Of a DNA stretch of 64,000 bases, positions 20,846 to 34,204 are shown in pieces. The DNA lies in NCBI GenBank assembly GCA_029931535.1, contig JAQPZY010001405.1, positions 2,379,001 to 2,443,000 of the forward strand, given 5' to 3'. The notes under the pieces were generated by a model. That model was not told the DNA's origin, ran no database searches, and saw only the letters and a list, made by a program, of their open reading frames with translations. The DNA comes from Margaritifera margaritifera. Its lineage: Eukaryota > Mollusca > Bivalvia > Unionida > Margaritiferidae. The stretch's first letter is position 1; each line of letters opens with the position of its first letter. The position numbers and the translations under genes were made by a program.

Positions 20846-23800
20846 TTGTTGTTTTTTTTTTTGTTTTTTCATGTACCAAAAGTTGACAATAGGGTCCACT
20901 TTATCTTAAACTCGTCACTTCTGTTATTCACTTTGGCGACATATTTTTCCAGCGTTTTAAATGATAAAACACAATTTTTATAATAGGTGAGATTTGGGAT
21001 TTTTGATGCACAACGTGATCTGTATATAACATATTTTGCAAGAAAAATTAGGAAGTTAATAAGATCATCAAAGGTATTATTTCCTATAAAGACGTATTTT
21101 CGTGTAATTCTAAAATTTGGGTCATAAGTTTGGATCCATTCCACCAACAGTTTCCAAAAGTGTTCAGTAGCTGAACAGTCATAAAATAAGTGCTCAATTT
21201 GTTCTATTCCCTCATTACAAAAGGTACATTTATCATTATCACTTAAATTAATCTTTTTTAGAAACTGGTTTGTGGCAATATTTCTATGGATAAATCTAAA
21301 ATTAAAGCTAATCAGTTTTGTGTCTTTTGTACAAAGTTTAGCCAAAACAAAAGAGTTGGTCCATTCATTTGCACCAATTGCACGCTCTAGCTGCCTGGAC
21401 CAAGTTTGATGTTTACCATTTGGCTTTTGTATCTTGGTTCTTATCAGGTCTTTATAGATAAATTTATTCTTACCCTAACGAGTGATGTTTTGTCCAAAAC
21501 TACATGAAAACTATTTCCACTTTCAAAAAACCTTTTAATTTGCTTTTTCCACAGCACCGAGATCTTTGAGATAAGAGCATAGTACTGTATGAAATTATTA
21601 GTTTGTGTTTTTTGTTTTATTTCATCAAAACTTAATAGAGATCCTTGTGCATCAAAAAGATGTTGAATAAGTACAACACCGTTTGTTCTACACCTTGTGC
21701 ATGATTTAAAATTATGTACAGTCACTAAAGTAAGAATATCTTGAGACAAGTATTCATGGACAGTAGATGGTTCATTTTTCCATTGTGATAAAGCATAAAT
21801 AACATCACGCCAAAAAATATTTTTAATTGATTTAGATATTTCTTTTAATTTAATTTTTCCTAATTTAAATAACAGCGTACCTCCAAATTTTCCAAATATT
21901 TGTTCAGAAACCAGTTTTTGCCATAAACCATCTTCGTTTAGTAAAAGACGCCTAATCCAGGAAAGTTTTATATAACACACAAATGAGTGCAAGTGAATCA
22001 TATTTAATCCCCCTTCCTTAAAAGAAACTATAAGAGTGTCTCTTTTAACCCTCTCAGTTTTACCGCCCCAAATAAACTGGAAAAATAATGTATTCAGTTC
22101 CTTTTCTATATGGGGTGGAGGACTTAGCAAAGCTGCAAAAAAGATGAATGAATTTAGGCAAAATCAAGGACTTTATCAAAGTAATTTTTCCAATAAGGGA
22201 TAAATTTCTTCTGCTCCACCAGCCAAGCAGTTTCTTTACTTCCTTTAACTTCGTCGAATAATTATAAGCTCTACCATGTCCTCCAAGTTCAAAGAGAAAT
22301 ATACTCCCAGTAATCTAAAATTGGACATTGACCAGTTAATATTAATTTCTGGACATATTTTTTCATTAGAATTTTTTTTATTTCCAATCCAAATAGCTTT
22401 TGATTTCAAAACATTGCAGTACAGACCTAATACCAAGGCAAAGTCATTTAAAATCTGCATGGTTGTCTTCAAGGACAAATGAGAACCATTTAATAATAGA
22501 AAAGCATCATCAGCATACTGCCCTAATTTGAACTCCATTTCATTATAGAAAATGCCTGTACTATCTGTGTTCTTCTTTAGTTCTATTGCAAGAAGTTCAA
22601 TTCCTATTATAAATAAGTAGGGTGCTAAAGATGGGGATAAATGTCCATTATTAATGACACAACTTTTTGATTTATTGCAAAATAATCTGAACCAGTGACA
22701 AATTGATTCTCCAAAGTTAAAAGACTTCAGAGCAGTTTCCAGAAAGACCCATTCAACCGAGTCAAAAGCCTTTTCAAAGTCTATCAATAGGAGAAGACCA
22801 AATTCATTTTTGTCCTCAAGGTATTGCATCAGGTCATACAAAAGTCTTGTATTTTCACCAATGAATCTCCCTTTCATAAAACCCTTTTGGGTGTCACTAA
22901 TGACAAACGGGAGCACTTTCTTGACCCTATTAGCAATCGACGCCGAGGCAATCTTGTAATCTACATTAAGTAGTGAGATTGGTCTCCAATTTTTTTAGAA
23001 ATTCCCTGTCTTTATCTTCTTTTGGAATGCAAGTAATGATTCCCTGAGACTGAAATTCTGAAAAATGTTGCATATCGTATCCAGTATTTAGAGACCTAAA
23101 GAGAAAGCCGCCTAGGTCTTTCCAAAAGAATTTGTAGAATTCTACAGTAAATCCATCGGAACCCGGGCTAGTTTCATTTTTCATATTTTTTAGTGCTAAA
23201 CCACATTCCTCAAACGTTAACTTACCTTCACATGAGCTTATTTCAAAATCTGAGAGTTTTTTTATCATGGTTAAAAAAGTGGTTAAGAGTTTGGAAATTA
23301 TTTTTGTTTTTGCTTTGGTATAATTTTTCATAAAAGTCTTTCTGTTGATTTAATATTTTTTTTGGGATTTGTTACCCTTGTTCCATCTTCCGTAATTAAT
23401 TCTTTTATTGTTTTGTTTGTGTAATTTCTCTTTTCGAGATTAAGAAAATATTTAGAGTTTTTTTCACCAGACTCATACCATCTTGCCTTGCATCTTAACA
23501 TTACACCTTCCACCTCTTTTTTCCTCATTTCTTCTAAATCCGCTTGTTTTTTGTTCAATTCTTTCATCATAGTGGGGTTATTATTTTGATTCACTAAAGC
23601 ATGTAAGGTATGTATTTCAGCTTCAATTTTCCTGAAATTTTGTTTCTCCTGTTTTGCCTTAGCTTGTGAATACATAATTGATTCTGATCTTATTATCATT
23701 TTAAGGATTTCAAAAAAACAATTGATTATTACAAGTTAGTTTCACCTGTAGTGGGTTTTTCTTATCACGTTTACAATAGTATTCTTCTACTGTGTTAGTT

Positions 23801-24345
23801 ATACATTTTTTTACCAACTGAATATATTAATTTTGCTTTAATAGCTTTGAATTGAATTTCCAGTACCCCTTACCTCTCGGTGATGCAGATATAGACAGTT
23901 TTAGAGTTATTGCTGAATGATCTGTTTTATAGCCAGGAATAATAGAGGAGTCCATTCAATTTGAAAACATGTCCGCAGAGATTAAAAAATAGTCCAGTTT
24001 ACTCTTTTTCACAGGGTTTGTCTGATGCCAAGTAAATAATCTACTGTCAGGACTGACTGTTCTCCATGGATCCAGTAAATCAAGTTGATTCTTGATGTCC
24101 TGGACTGCTGCTCGGGCCATGGAGTCTTTATCATGCAAGATATTATAAGAGTCAAGCTCCATGTCCTGAACAACATTCCAGTCACCACAAACAATAACAG
24201 AGGAATTGTCCAAATTTATAATATCCTCTTTCAAATTTCTAAAAAACTCAGCATTATCATCATTATGACCGTATAGATTCACTAGTGTAAATCTCTGTCC
24301 ATTAACTGATAAATCTAAGAGACGCTTTAAATCTTTGTGATTTTA
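20846..24345 (-). mobile_element. L1/Tx1-like LINE, 5'-truncated, frameshifted
   Basis: Minus-strand order: part of an APE-type endonuclease (24340-23880; NLYGHND, VCGDWN, LDYFLIS, and TDHSAI after a frameshift); linker with basic coiled region (23699-23328); reverse transcriptase (23331-22245; SPGSDGFTVEFYK, GFMKGRF, LIDFEKAFDSVEW, QYADDAFLLL); thumb and C-terminus (22130-21444); zinc knuckle CTFCNEG...EHLFYDC (21345-20869). At least five frameshifts or stops. The stop at 20869 is followed at once by an A-rich tail with CAACAA, so there is almost no 3' UTR. The first part of the endonuclease is missing. It would copy itself by target-primed reverse transcription; this copy is dead. Confidence 0.88.
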
Positions 24346-24544
24346 ACTTTTTTGTTATTAAGAGATCAAATTAGACATTATTGAAGAAAAAAACCCCATA
24401 ATTTTAATAAAGTGATTCTTTCTCACTCTAACTTATTTGTTCATAAAATCCTCTCTCTCTCTCTCTCACTTTCTGTGCATTTTTAGTAATAATTATCTTT
24501 ATTCTTTTTGTAACATAGACCACCGGCCCAGATTACATACATGT

Positions 24545-24940
24545 ATAAACAAATATAGTACAACCACGAAACATAATTCTAGGATTAACACACTGACTCT
24601 CTAACTTTTTAAAATTTTTCTAGATAAAGAGCAAAATTATGTTGGATATTAATAATATTACTGATTCTCTGCATAAAGTTATACAACTTTATTTCATTTG
24701 CATTACAATCAACGTCCGAAGGTAAATAAGTATTTGTTAAATTATCATAAATGGGGCACTTAACAGGAAAATGAAACTCATCTTCTATATCTGCACAAAA
24801 AAGGTACGGTTTTACACCATAGAGATTATTTTAAAACCTTCCTATATTTACCGTTATAGAAAAGGTTCCAGTTCTGATAAGATACTTGTTCTTCTTTAAT
24901 TTCACTAATAAATACAAGGCCATGTGAGTAAATATTCAAC
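24545..24940 (-). mobile_element. Second LINE C-terminal fragment
   Basis: On the minus strand: YLFCADIEDEFHFPVKC, then a tail ending in a stop and a 3' UTR with AAAAAGAATAAAG. This is the zinc-knuckle end of another non-LTR element, with frame breaks. A CT run lies at 24453-24470. Confidence 0.6.
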
Positions 24941-25065
24941 ATTCAGAATGAGTATACCTCAGTGCATAATTCTGAGCTGAAAGTAATGGTACCAGTAGAG
25001 TACGGTTTGACTCATGACTTGAAGATATGTTGTATACGATAAGCAGCAAATCATGCATTTTACCT

Positions 25066-25480
25066 TTACCAAGTATTTAAAACGCTTATAAGATATGAAA
25101 ATTTAATCGTTATTGAGGCTATTTTGGAATGTATGGATTTACAACTGTCAATTAACAGGCGTGGCCAATGTGTCAGTACATCTGTTATATCTGGATCCTT
25201 AGAAAATCTTATCTTTATACGATGCGTATGTACAGTAGAGAATATTAACAGTGTGAATGAACAGTACTTACCCAAACGACGTGCAACAAGTCCCTACGAT
25301 ACAAATAAGTAAGGTGCCATAAAATTTACCATTGAAAGCTACGCTGCATATGATTGAAAAATTTACTATCAATAAAAAAAACAGTTTAATTAAGATCCCA
25401 GTGTGTATTTTGTGTTTAAATCGCCTTTCCTCCTCCCCCCACTCCCCCAGCATAAATATTGCCCATACTTTCAACATAAG
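25066..25480 (-). other. Possible minus-strand exons, weak
   Basis: A minus-strand frame with a hydrophobic stretch (YGTLLICIVGTCC) ends at a strong donor GTTTGG/GTAAGT near 25270. A second frame with DPDITDVLTHWPRLLIDS follows from about 25220. The gap would be only about 50 bp, very short for this genome, and the acceptor lacks a pyrimidine tract. No family recognised. Confidence 0.15.
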
Positions 25481-25507
25481 ATCATTGGACAGTTTGTATG
25501 ATTATAA

Positions 25508-25763
25508 GGTACATCACTTGATGCAAGCATTGACCAATAGGTACATCACTTGATGCAAGCATTGACCAATAGGTACATCACTTGATGCAAGCATTGACCA
25601 ATAGGTACATCACTTGATGCAAGCTTTGACCAATAGGTACATCACTTGATGCAAGCATTGACCAATAGGTACATCACTTGATGCAAGCATTGACCAATAG
25701 GTACATCACTTGATGCAAGCATTGACCAATAGGTATATCACTTGATGCAAGCATTGACCTATT
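25508..25763. repeat. 32 bp tandem repeat, 8 units
   Basis: GGTACATCACTTGATGCAAG plus CATTGACCAATA repeated eight times with very few changes (one A to T, one C to T). The near identity indicates recent expansion. Confidence 0.95.
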
Positions 25764-25769
25764 GGTTTT

Positions 25770-27553
25770 CATGCTTTTGACTGGCGTACAAACTGCTGTT
25801 AACCTTCATAAGCCATGGTTAGACACACATTAAGTTATAATGCTGTTAAATAATGTCAGCACTTGATTCATTAAAATGAACTGCATTTTTTGGCTTGTGA
25901 ATAACTCCTATGTACAATAATCACCACTTGTACTGTATTTAAAAATAAAAATGCATCATGCGGCAAATATTTCTGTCCAGTGGCTGTTATGTTCCCTCGG
26001 TGTTAATCAATAGGCAGACCATTCTTTGTTCTGTGAGTCATTAATTTGTAACTCGGAGATAAGCTGCTGCAATACTACAGCATAATTTCAAGGTTTAAGA
26101 ACATTTGGAAATCACAAAAAAGTTCTTTAAATATTTGCACATGCCTTTAAGATTGTGAAGTAACATCCATGTCATTTCCCGATGACGGTTTGATAGTTGC
26201 AAAGCTCTCTTGAAGCTGTATTTGGTGCCATATTTAGATGGGCGTACAGCCTAACACTGACTAACATACTTGCAAAGAACATTCGGCTTGGAACTGCACG
26301 TGATTCGTCACATTCTAACCATGAGAGATGTATTTAAAACTGGAAAATAGTTTAAAAGGCATCGTATAATAGACAGTGTCTGAAACACTTGAAGTTACGC
26401 TATTTATCAAACACCACCAACATCTTATGTTAATTAAAACCAACAGGACAGCGGCAGGTCTGGTTCAATTTTCGTGATGCTGGTGGTGCTAATTAGTTTT
26501 ACTTACTGCCTGAGTATTGCACCAAGAAGTAATTTGGACATTGTCAGTTGCAAGGATTTTACTTTAGTCATGTAAAGAAGTATTCCTTTTAAAGTGATTT
26601 ACATGTCTACCCAAATGTTTTCTGTAAATAGCAGAATGGTATACCAGTCACATACGATGAAAATAGAATATGTGTCCGACAATATTGGACTGTCTTTCGC
26701 ATGCTGATGCAAGACAAAGTTATGTTCTAATAGCAGAATCTTGAACCCGTGTCTCACGAAGTAAAAAAAAAAACACTATGTAAATGACAAAAATATATTT
26801 TTATCGACGATATCATATCCCCTTTCCGCTTCATGTACATACATAGTGTGGAGGGCGAGTGTGATTAACGGAAACTTAGAAAACAGAAGTTTTAAGGCAA
26901 AATCCATGCTTTCAAACAAAACTAACAATAATTTCCTCAAAATAGATTGATTTTATTTGCTCCATTAACCTACTTCTTCAGTCAGACATGGATTGTATAG
27001 TGTCTCCGCAAATACATCGGGTATTTTATAGGGTCGGATCAATAGAATGTTAGCAGGTAAAATTAGGGGCAATACTTCAAGGGAAACTGTTTTATACATT
27101 TTAATAAATTTTACTTTGAATTTATTTTTGTTTTTCATCTCTCTGATTCAAAATGACAAAAAATCGTGAAATCAAGATTGTGTTCAAGAACGAAAACTTG
27201 CGTTGAAAGAAGGCCACGTTTAGACGCGCTTAGAGGTTTCCCCTTCTAAAATTAGAGCATGACTACAAGTAATTGGGTCACATAACGTCTAAATGTGTAG
27301 TCTGAGACGCGAATAGCAGATAGACCTCAAGATGCTTTCACGTTAATTTTTGTGGTAATAGAAAACTATTTACTGTTGCCGCCTATGGGATGACATCATT
27401 TTAATACACTGCAATACACAGTAATGTATCTTCTAAGGAGAAAAGCAGTTTTGATCCGCAAAATTTAGAGCAAGAGATAAAACAAGTCATTTGTTGTGTA
27501 AAGGATCGTGCGGGTCAATCAATATCTTATCAAGTGAAAGTTTACGATATAAC

Positions 27554-27619
<66 letters not shown>

Positions 27620-30180
27620 GACACTTAGTGTTTCTTGTAGCTCAGTTTCCTAGACATTTTTCCGTGTATGGTCATGCAATTTTATGTATTCTTTTATATT
27701 TATCATTAATGTTAACACAATACAAAGTAAATTGAAGTTGTAATGACCTACGTTTCTTTCCAAACTGGCCATGCTAAGCTTTTCGATTATCTCCTATACA
27801 CAGGCGAAGCATGCAAAACATGAACAGAAAATTCCTGTTAGTTCATTCTTTGCACAGACCTTCAAATTTGTATCCAATTTATAAGCTTGAAAGAAGATAA
27901 AAATGTTTCATTTGGTTTGAATTTATGTTTCATGCAATATTTCACTAGCGTCCTCTTTGGTACTTTCAAAAGTACCAATTCTATTCTTGTAGTGATTATT
28001 TGTCCAGTTAAATAATTGAAATAATCGAATATATTCAGTGCGTAACTGCATGACGTTGAAATATGACTGCATCCTCGAACTCTTTTCTGGCGGAAACTCC
28101 GCATCAAGTCAAAAACAAAACAAAAAAAAATTAAAAATACCCGGACTAACAAGTAAACAAGTGATACTGGTACAGCATGACTGAGTGGACCCTTTCCGAA
28201 AATCACCTAAAAAAATACTAACTTGTAACGATAGTTGCCATACTTCAGACGCGAGGCCTAGATTCAAAAATGAAGTAACACGAGTAAAAAGTAGATGAAA
28301 ACTAACAACCCCCCAAAAAGGAAAAAAATTTACCCTCCCCCGGAATTTTTTTAAAAACCAAAACGTGTATGGAAAATAATTTATTGTTATCACTAATTAA
28401 AAGATACTTTCAGTAACTGAAAATTAATGAGTTAATTATCAAGTGTGGTTTATATAAGGATATTCAAGATTCACCATGCCTTTTCTCATAATTTTTTTTT
28501 TTTTTTTTTGTACTTTCTTTGAATGTTTTGATTATATGTATAATAATTAAATTATGTATGACGGGATCCAGCAATAGATTTGTACCTTTGCCACGTGTTG
28601 TATACACGTGAGCATCCAACCATGATCGACTAGAGGTGTTCGGGAGACGGTGGATTTTATACAAAAAAATTATTTGCAATCTCACAGCTACCCCTCCCCC
28701 TCTTCCACGGCGTGATGAAAAGTGAGCTATTCTCAAAATATACATTGCATTTCTCAACATAGTAACCAATACTATGCTAAAAGATAGGAGCATGACACCT
28801 GCAACAGTTATTCCTTAGATGTCACTGATAAATTCAACAGTTTGAAAAGGAATGGAACAGATCAGGGTCACTGGGATGAAAGGTTAAAGATAAAAAGCTT
28901 GCAAATTCTTCTGACACCAGTGTTTGGAAGCCTGCGAAGCTGCTGTTTCATCATTTGTTCCTTAATTTTATTAAAAAAATAAATTAAAAGAACAATTGTA
29001 GCTTTTTTTTCATTTTTTTAATCCAACAACTTTAAAATTTAAGACTTATAAGCTTCCTGTAAGCAAGTACATTTCTCACACAATACTGCCTCAAGTTGTG
29101 CTGCATGAGCATGTGCACAATATGCATAATTAGCTTATTTTCATACATAGCATCAATATAAATGGGACATTTATTTAAAACATGATGCATGACCATATGA
29201 AAAGGAGAAAAGAAATGACGCGAATATTCAAAGGTTAAGGTTTTCTATTTTTGCAGAGAGTTCAAAAGTTAAAGAAAAGGTAATCCTTCTTATAAAAAAA
29301 GAAATGTGTATATCCTAGGAGAAATTTAAAGTACTTACAATTTTCATTATTTTAATATCTGAATGATGGGGGAGGGGGTAGGGGGTGTAATTTAAGTTTG
29401 AGAGTACACAGCTAGGCCTTACTTCAGAAATGCATCTCACAGTTCGCTAGCTATGCGTGACTATTTCACTTCCTGAACTTTAGAGGTAAATTATATTTGT
29501 TAAAATACGAGCCAATAACTTTTTGTTCAGTTTTTTTTCGTATATTTTAAAATTCCATAAGTGTACTTTCCGAAAACAGTAATGCCTACATTAGGAAATT
29601 GTTTTCATTATTTCAAGGATAGGCAAAGTTAATGTACTTTGTGCTATTTTAAGTAGATTTCCTCTGCACAGAGAGTCAGTTATTTTCACCAGCTTCAGAC
29701 AGCACATAGTTTTCCTAATAGTGATCAAAACTGAATGTTAATCCAAGTAGGTGAAACACATGAAAAGTTATGTTAACTTTCTATTCAGCGTGAGAATTGT
29801 TGAGCTAACAGCTTTGCCCTGTACCTGCCCCACTTTCAACGGTGCTCAAACAAACCCAGAGAGGTACCTTAGTTTCACTGCCAACTATGCCAACAGCCTC
29901 GTGGTAAATTATACAAATAAACAAATCTAAGAAGTTTCTTTTGAAAAGGAAGTGGTCTTGCAGTTGCATTATTGAAAGGTTTATAATTTGTCAATACGGA
30001 TGAAAATGTTACTAAAAGTGAAATAATCACAGAAATGGAAAACGAACAAATATTTTAAGCATTTACATTGCAGAAACAGACGCCATAATTTAAATACAAA
30101 ATAAGTCTATAGTTTACAAGGTACGCATATTATTGTAATCTGTTTCAAATCAACTATTGCATTTCATTCTGCTTCATCAC
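25770..30180. other. No gene recognised; CT microsatellite inside
   Basis: A pure CT run of about 60 bp lies at 27558-27617. Frames at 27862-28206, 28109-28393 and 28464-28793 (minus) show no domain or supporting splice pattern. The T run near 28493-28510 and G-rich patch at 29370-29390 are simple sequence. Confidence 0.4.
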
Positions 30181-30189
30181 AGCCTAATA

Positions 30190-30885
30190 CAGCCGATCAC
30201 ACTGCTGACGTGGAGAGTGGTTTTGACAACAGTGAAGAGCAAACAACATTAAGGACAACTTGTAGTGCAGAACAGGTCTCCCTGATTTTCAATGACTACC
30301 ATGGAGCAGTTGAAGAAAAAAAAAATATGTGCAGAATTTTACAGAAAGACATCCAGAGTCATATCCATTTACAGTGTGAATTGCAATGAAAAGGAAGTTC
30401 AAACAGTTTCAGATGCTTCATTCGCTACTGTTGATACACAGACACAGACAAACAACTGTTCATGTAAGCCTGAGACGTGCGGTAAGGTCATTCAGGTGGA
30501 TTGATCTACAGATATGCAGGAAAAGCATAGAAAATCAATTAGAATTCAAATAAAAAGACCTGACATTACGTTTGAAGACATCAGTGGATCCAAGGATCAG
30601 TGTATGTTTTACACTGGAATCCCAGACCGTAACACACTTCATCTTTTATTTGATGAAATGAATGACTCTGGACAAGACACACAACGAAAAGAAGATGGCG
30701 GAAATCAGAGTCTCCCCAGATCTTATAGACTGATGGATGAATTTATGTTAGTCTTGATGAGGTTACGACTTGACCTTCTGTTGGAAGACTTGGCAGGGAG
30801 GTCTCATATTTCGAAGACTACATGCGGTGACATTACAAACAGTTGAATTTCATATTTGAGTGAAACATTGTGCCCGATGCGCATC
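30190..30885 (+). pseudogene. Broken HTH/DDE transposase fragment
   Basis: The frame from 30514 carries DITFEDI, FYTGIPDRNTLHLLFDEM and then FMLVLMRLRLDLLLEDLAG, the helix-turn-helix that precedes the DDE domain in eukaryotic DDE_Tnp_4 (THAP/ISL2EU or Harbinger-related) transposases. Upstream pieces (from 30190) in two other frames look like its acidic N-terminal region. The expected Trp after the HTH is TGA at 30844, followed by ISYLSETLCP. The catalytic DDE domain is absent: a SINE-like sequence begins at 30876. Confidence 0.65.
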
Positions 30886-31085
30886 CTGATGTCGTAAGAG
30901 GCGAGAAATGGAGGCAGGAGCTGTTAGTGTACCGTAATCGGGACCTAAAGGGAGCAAGTTCGAATCCTACCATCAGATCAGCCCGAGTTGGATACTACTT
31001 CTGTCGTTGTTTCTTATTGGGCAAGGTACTTTACTCCAATTTCCTCGGCACTAAATAACTTGTTTTGCTGCACCGTAAAACACCA
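30876..31085 (+). mobile_element. SINE-like copy with B-box
   Basis: GATGTCGTAAGAGGCGAGAA matches the SINE heads at 34260 and 41265. AGTTCGAATCC is a polymerase III B box. It ends near ACACCAAACGTAAATCC. Confidence 0.5.
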
Positions 31086-31787
31086 AACGTAAATCCTCAT
31101 GTATTCTTGAGCAGTCACTTTCCCTTTCAAACAATTTGAATTCAGTATCCCTTCTTTGTTCCACACCAGTTGATGTATATTCTTCCTTAAAGAATTTATA
31201 GAAATTCTCAGTTTATCGCACCAAACACTAGATTTTGTCTTTAACCGTATTCCAGCGTCCTTACTATTAATAAGTCAAATAGCTGGTGAGAGTTATGTTG
31301 AGTAATTAATTTAGGGTGATTATCTCATGTAATTATCAATCCTTAAAAAGTTATTACAAGTAATTTAATTTTGTAAAATACGACTGGTTTACTCATTTGT
31401 TTTGACTATGCATGTTACACTCGCTGGAATTGACCGGGGACGGGTTCTCTACACATTTAGAATGTATTAATCCTCTGATCTCTTGTTATTATTTTGATTT
31501 CTCATTCGATTTTAAAGGTTTTCTCTCAAACCAGGACCCTCAATGTCCAATAACAGCGCTAAGTTGGCTGCTCGGCTGTAATAGTCAACCAGTCTTTTGT
31601 ACAGACACGAGGGATACACCCTAAGCCTCGCTTTCAATCAGTGACTTAATGCGATAACCCTCGTTACCTTTGATTATCGGCCACGTGGAGACAAAACTGG
31701 GATGAGTGATTGGGATAGGGTCTAGCCTCCATCTAGCCTGGGTTACAGTCTGGTCAATTTTGTTAAAGTTTTAGACTGACGGCCTGG

Positions 31788-32310
31788 GAACATGCGAAAA
31801 TTGAGCGCAGCGCCCTCTGCTTTACTAGTCGGATTACATAATTTCAAGTTGGATAACTGATCAAGTTGTCCAGCAATAGACCGCATCCTTGCCTCGTTTT
31901 GGATAAGGTCAACGTCATGTGTAAATTGGCTATTAATAGGATTAATCATCACGGAAAGCACCTCGCATGTCCAAAGGCGTCGATATCGTCACAATCTGAA
32001 TAGGGTGCCATTAATTAATGATAAGCTATTTTCGACGGACAATCATGCGAAAATTTAACGCAGCGCCCTCTGCTTTACTAGTCGGATTATATGGGGTAAT
32101 TTCAAGTTGGATAACTCTTATCAAGTTGTCCCGAAATAGACCGCATCCTTGCCTCGTTTTGGATAAGGTCAACGTCATGTGTAAATTGGCTATTAATAGG
32201 ATTAATCATCACGGAAAACACCTCGCATATCCCTAGGTGTCGATATTGCCACAATCTGAATAGGGTGCCATTAATTAATGATAAGCTATTTTCGACGGAT
32301 TATCAGCGGG
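31788..32310. repeat. Tandem duplication, 253 bp unit, two copies
   Basis: CAGCGCCCTCTGCTTTACTA occurs at 31808 and 32061, and the whole unit to TAAGCTATTTTCGACGGA is repeated. A few substitutions and a short indel separate the copies. Frames of opposite strands inside it are by-products. Nothing recognisable lies in 31090-31780. Confidence 0.9.
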
Positions 32311-32867
32311 GGAATAAAAAATAAAAAAAGAATATATTGGCAAAGCAAACATGTATCGACGACTGTATCCAGGTTAGCCTCCACCTATCAGTGTGATTGT
32401 GAAAACTCGTCTATTCACCGCATCTACCTGAATACTAGTAGACTGCTCTGGCAATTGAGACACAAGTTCACGCTCGTCAAGTATGTATCTATTAGGCAAT
32501 GCATTTAGCTGATGGAAACATAAAAATGAAATATATTATTTTAACCAAAATTAGAAATAATTTCAAAAGGTTTGAAATACAACTGTTTTTTAAAAAAAAT
32601 TACACTGTGATGTATGTTTTTGCGGTGCAAATACTGAGAAATTGTTCTTTTTTTTTGGGGGGGGGGGTAGTCAACTTCCTGTTGCCAAATCATATTAATC
32701 CATTCATTCTAACTGCACGACCACTTCCTCTATAAAAGGATACTTGATAAATGCTTGAGCGGCGCAGAGTTTTATGATGTAATGTTATCTTTCTGACTGA
32801 ATCTTTCTTTGGTTGGCATGTATCTCTCTCTTATATTTATGGTTTCTGATTCATTTCTGGTGATTTA

Positions 32868-33005
32868 AACATGTATGTATGTAGTTTAACAGCACCTAGC
32901 AAAAAAATTGCTATATACGCCAATTAAAAGTCGAGTTCTAAAAATGTAAAAATAAAGAATTGCATAAAATCTTTAGGAAGACAAACCCTTCCAAATAAAT
33001 GTAAA
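32868..33005 (-). mobile_element. SINE-like tail copy
   Basis: GTTTAACAGCACCTAGC and CCAATTAAAAGTCGAGTTCT match 54035-54090 and are the inverse of the CTGATGTGCCGTTAAAC tail. Confidence 0.55.
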
Positions 33006-33056
33006 TATGAGGGACTGCAAGATAGAAGGTAATTGGTAAAGATGTTAAAATTCTGT

Positions 33057-33059
<3 letters not shown>

Positions 33060-33143
<84 letters not shown>
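33060..33143. repeat. TA microsatellite
   Basis: About 41 uninterrupted TA units. Confidence 0.95.
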
Positions 33144-33147
<4 letters not shown>

Positions 33148-33632
33148 GTAAAGACAGTAAATAAAATCTTTAAAATACACGTAACAAAATACTATTTGTT
33201 TCTCATTTTATTAAGCAAAGCCTTATCCCACGTATCCACAAAACAAAAGAACCAGTGGGTAGGCTGCTGACTGTGTCCGTTATTTAAAATAGTTTGCTTG
33301 CAACACTAGCCGATAAATCGATACTAATCAAGATTTTTCTACCAATAATCAATCAGTAAACTGTATATAGATCACAGCACTGCTCTGCCTTGCAGACTTT
33401 TCCTCCCCCGCATCATTAGAGTGCAAATTATATCCGGGGTCTATCCATATTGTATTCTTGTTGGCTAATTCACGCAAATTGGTAGAATATAGACTGATGG
33501 CAGATCCAGCCTTCCGTTACAGACAAAACATTTAGTTTTCTATTTAAAACGTAAATCTCTGTATTTACGTTTTCTCGTCATAGCATTTCGCGGCACACGA
33601 GAGAAATTGATGACCATGATAGATAGAGAGAA

Positions 33633-33633
<1 letters not shown>

Positions 33634-33679
<46 letters not shown>
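33634..33679. repeat. GT microsatellite
   Basis: About 22 GT units ending in GCGTGCG. Confidence 0.95.
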
Positions 33680-33683
<4 letters not shown>

Positions 33684-33734
33684 CGTAAGCGTATGCAATC
33701 TGTAACAGCAGCGCAGTACCGTAACTTACAGCTG

Positions 33735-33917
33735 GATTATCCTGCACGGATGAAGTCTCTTGTGCGAGTTGCCAAGGCGACCACTTCTCTTACTCTAGAG
33801 ACTGCCCAGTAGAAGCAAGAGAAGGGAATACAACGGGTAAAGCATAAAAAAAAACACGAGCTTCCCTGCGGTCAAAAAGTTTGTGGAAGACATAACTCGA
33901 CAAAACACTGTCGGCAA

Positions 33918-33920
<3 letters not shown>
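33735..33920 (+). mobile_element. Jockey-like ORF1 fragment
   Basis: SCASCQGDHFSYSRDCP and the following SNV-rich stretch match 42530-42690 in the large jockey-like copy, for example GACCACTTCTCTTACTCTAG. Both are zinc-knuckle (CCHC) parts of the gag-like protein. It stops at a TA tract. Confidence 0.75.

Positions 33921-34011
<91 letters not shown>
33920..34011. repeat. TA microsatellite
   Basis: About 45 TA units joined directly to the jockey-like ORF1 fragment. Confidence 0.95.
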
Positions 34012-34013
<2 letters not shown>

Positions 34014-34204
34014 GTTTATTTATGGTGTTTAATTGAATTACTATATTAGATAGACCAGCTCTCCAAGAGCCGTTTATACAGTCACATTATCGTATTAAAA
34101 TAAAAATCAATCTCGATAAGAAAAATATATCTAAAGCAAAATCACAACACAAACTATAATCAAAATGTAAATTTAGGGGTATAAAATAATTTGTTACATA
34201 TTTC

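Noticed and set aside
22276..22482. Plus-strand 68 aa frame
   Set aside because: Antisense to the RT domain of the L1-like LINE.
28464..28793. 109 aa minus-strand frame
   Set aside because: Low-complexity Gly/Arg and Lys runs, overlapping a T tract; no domain.
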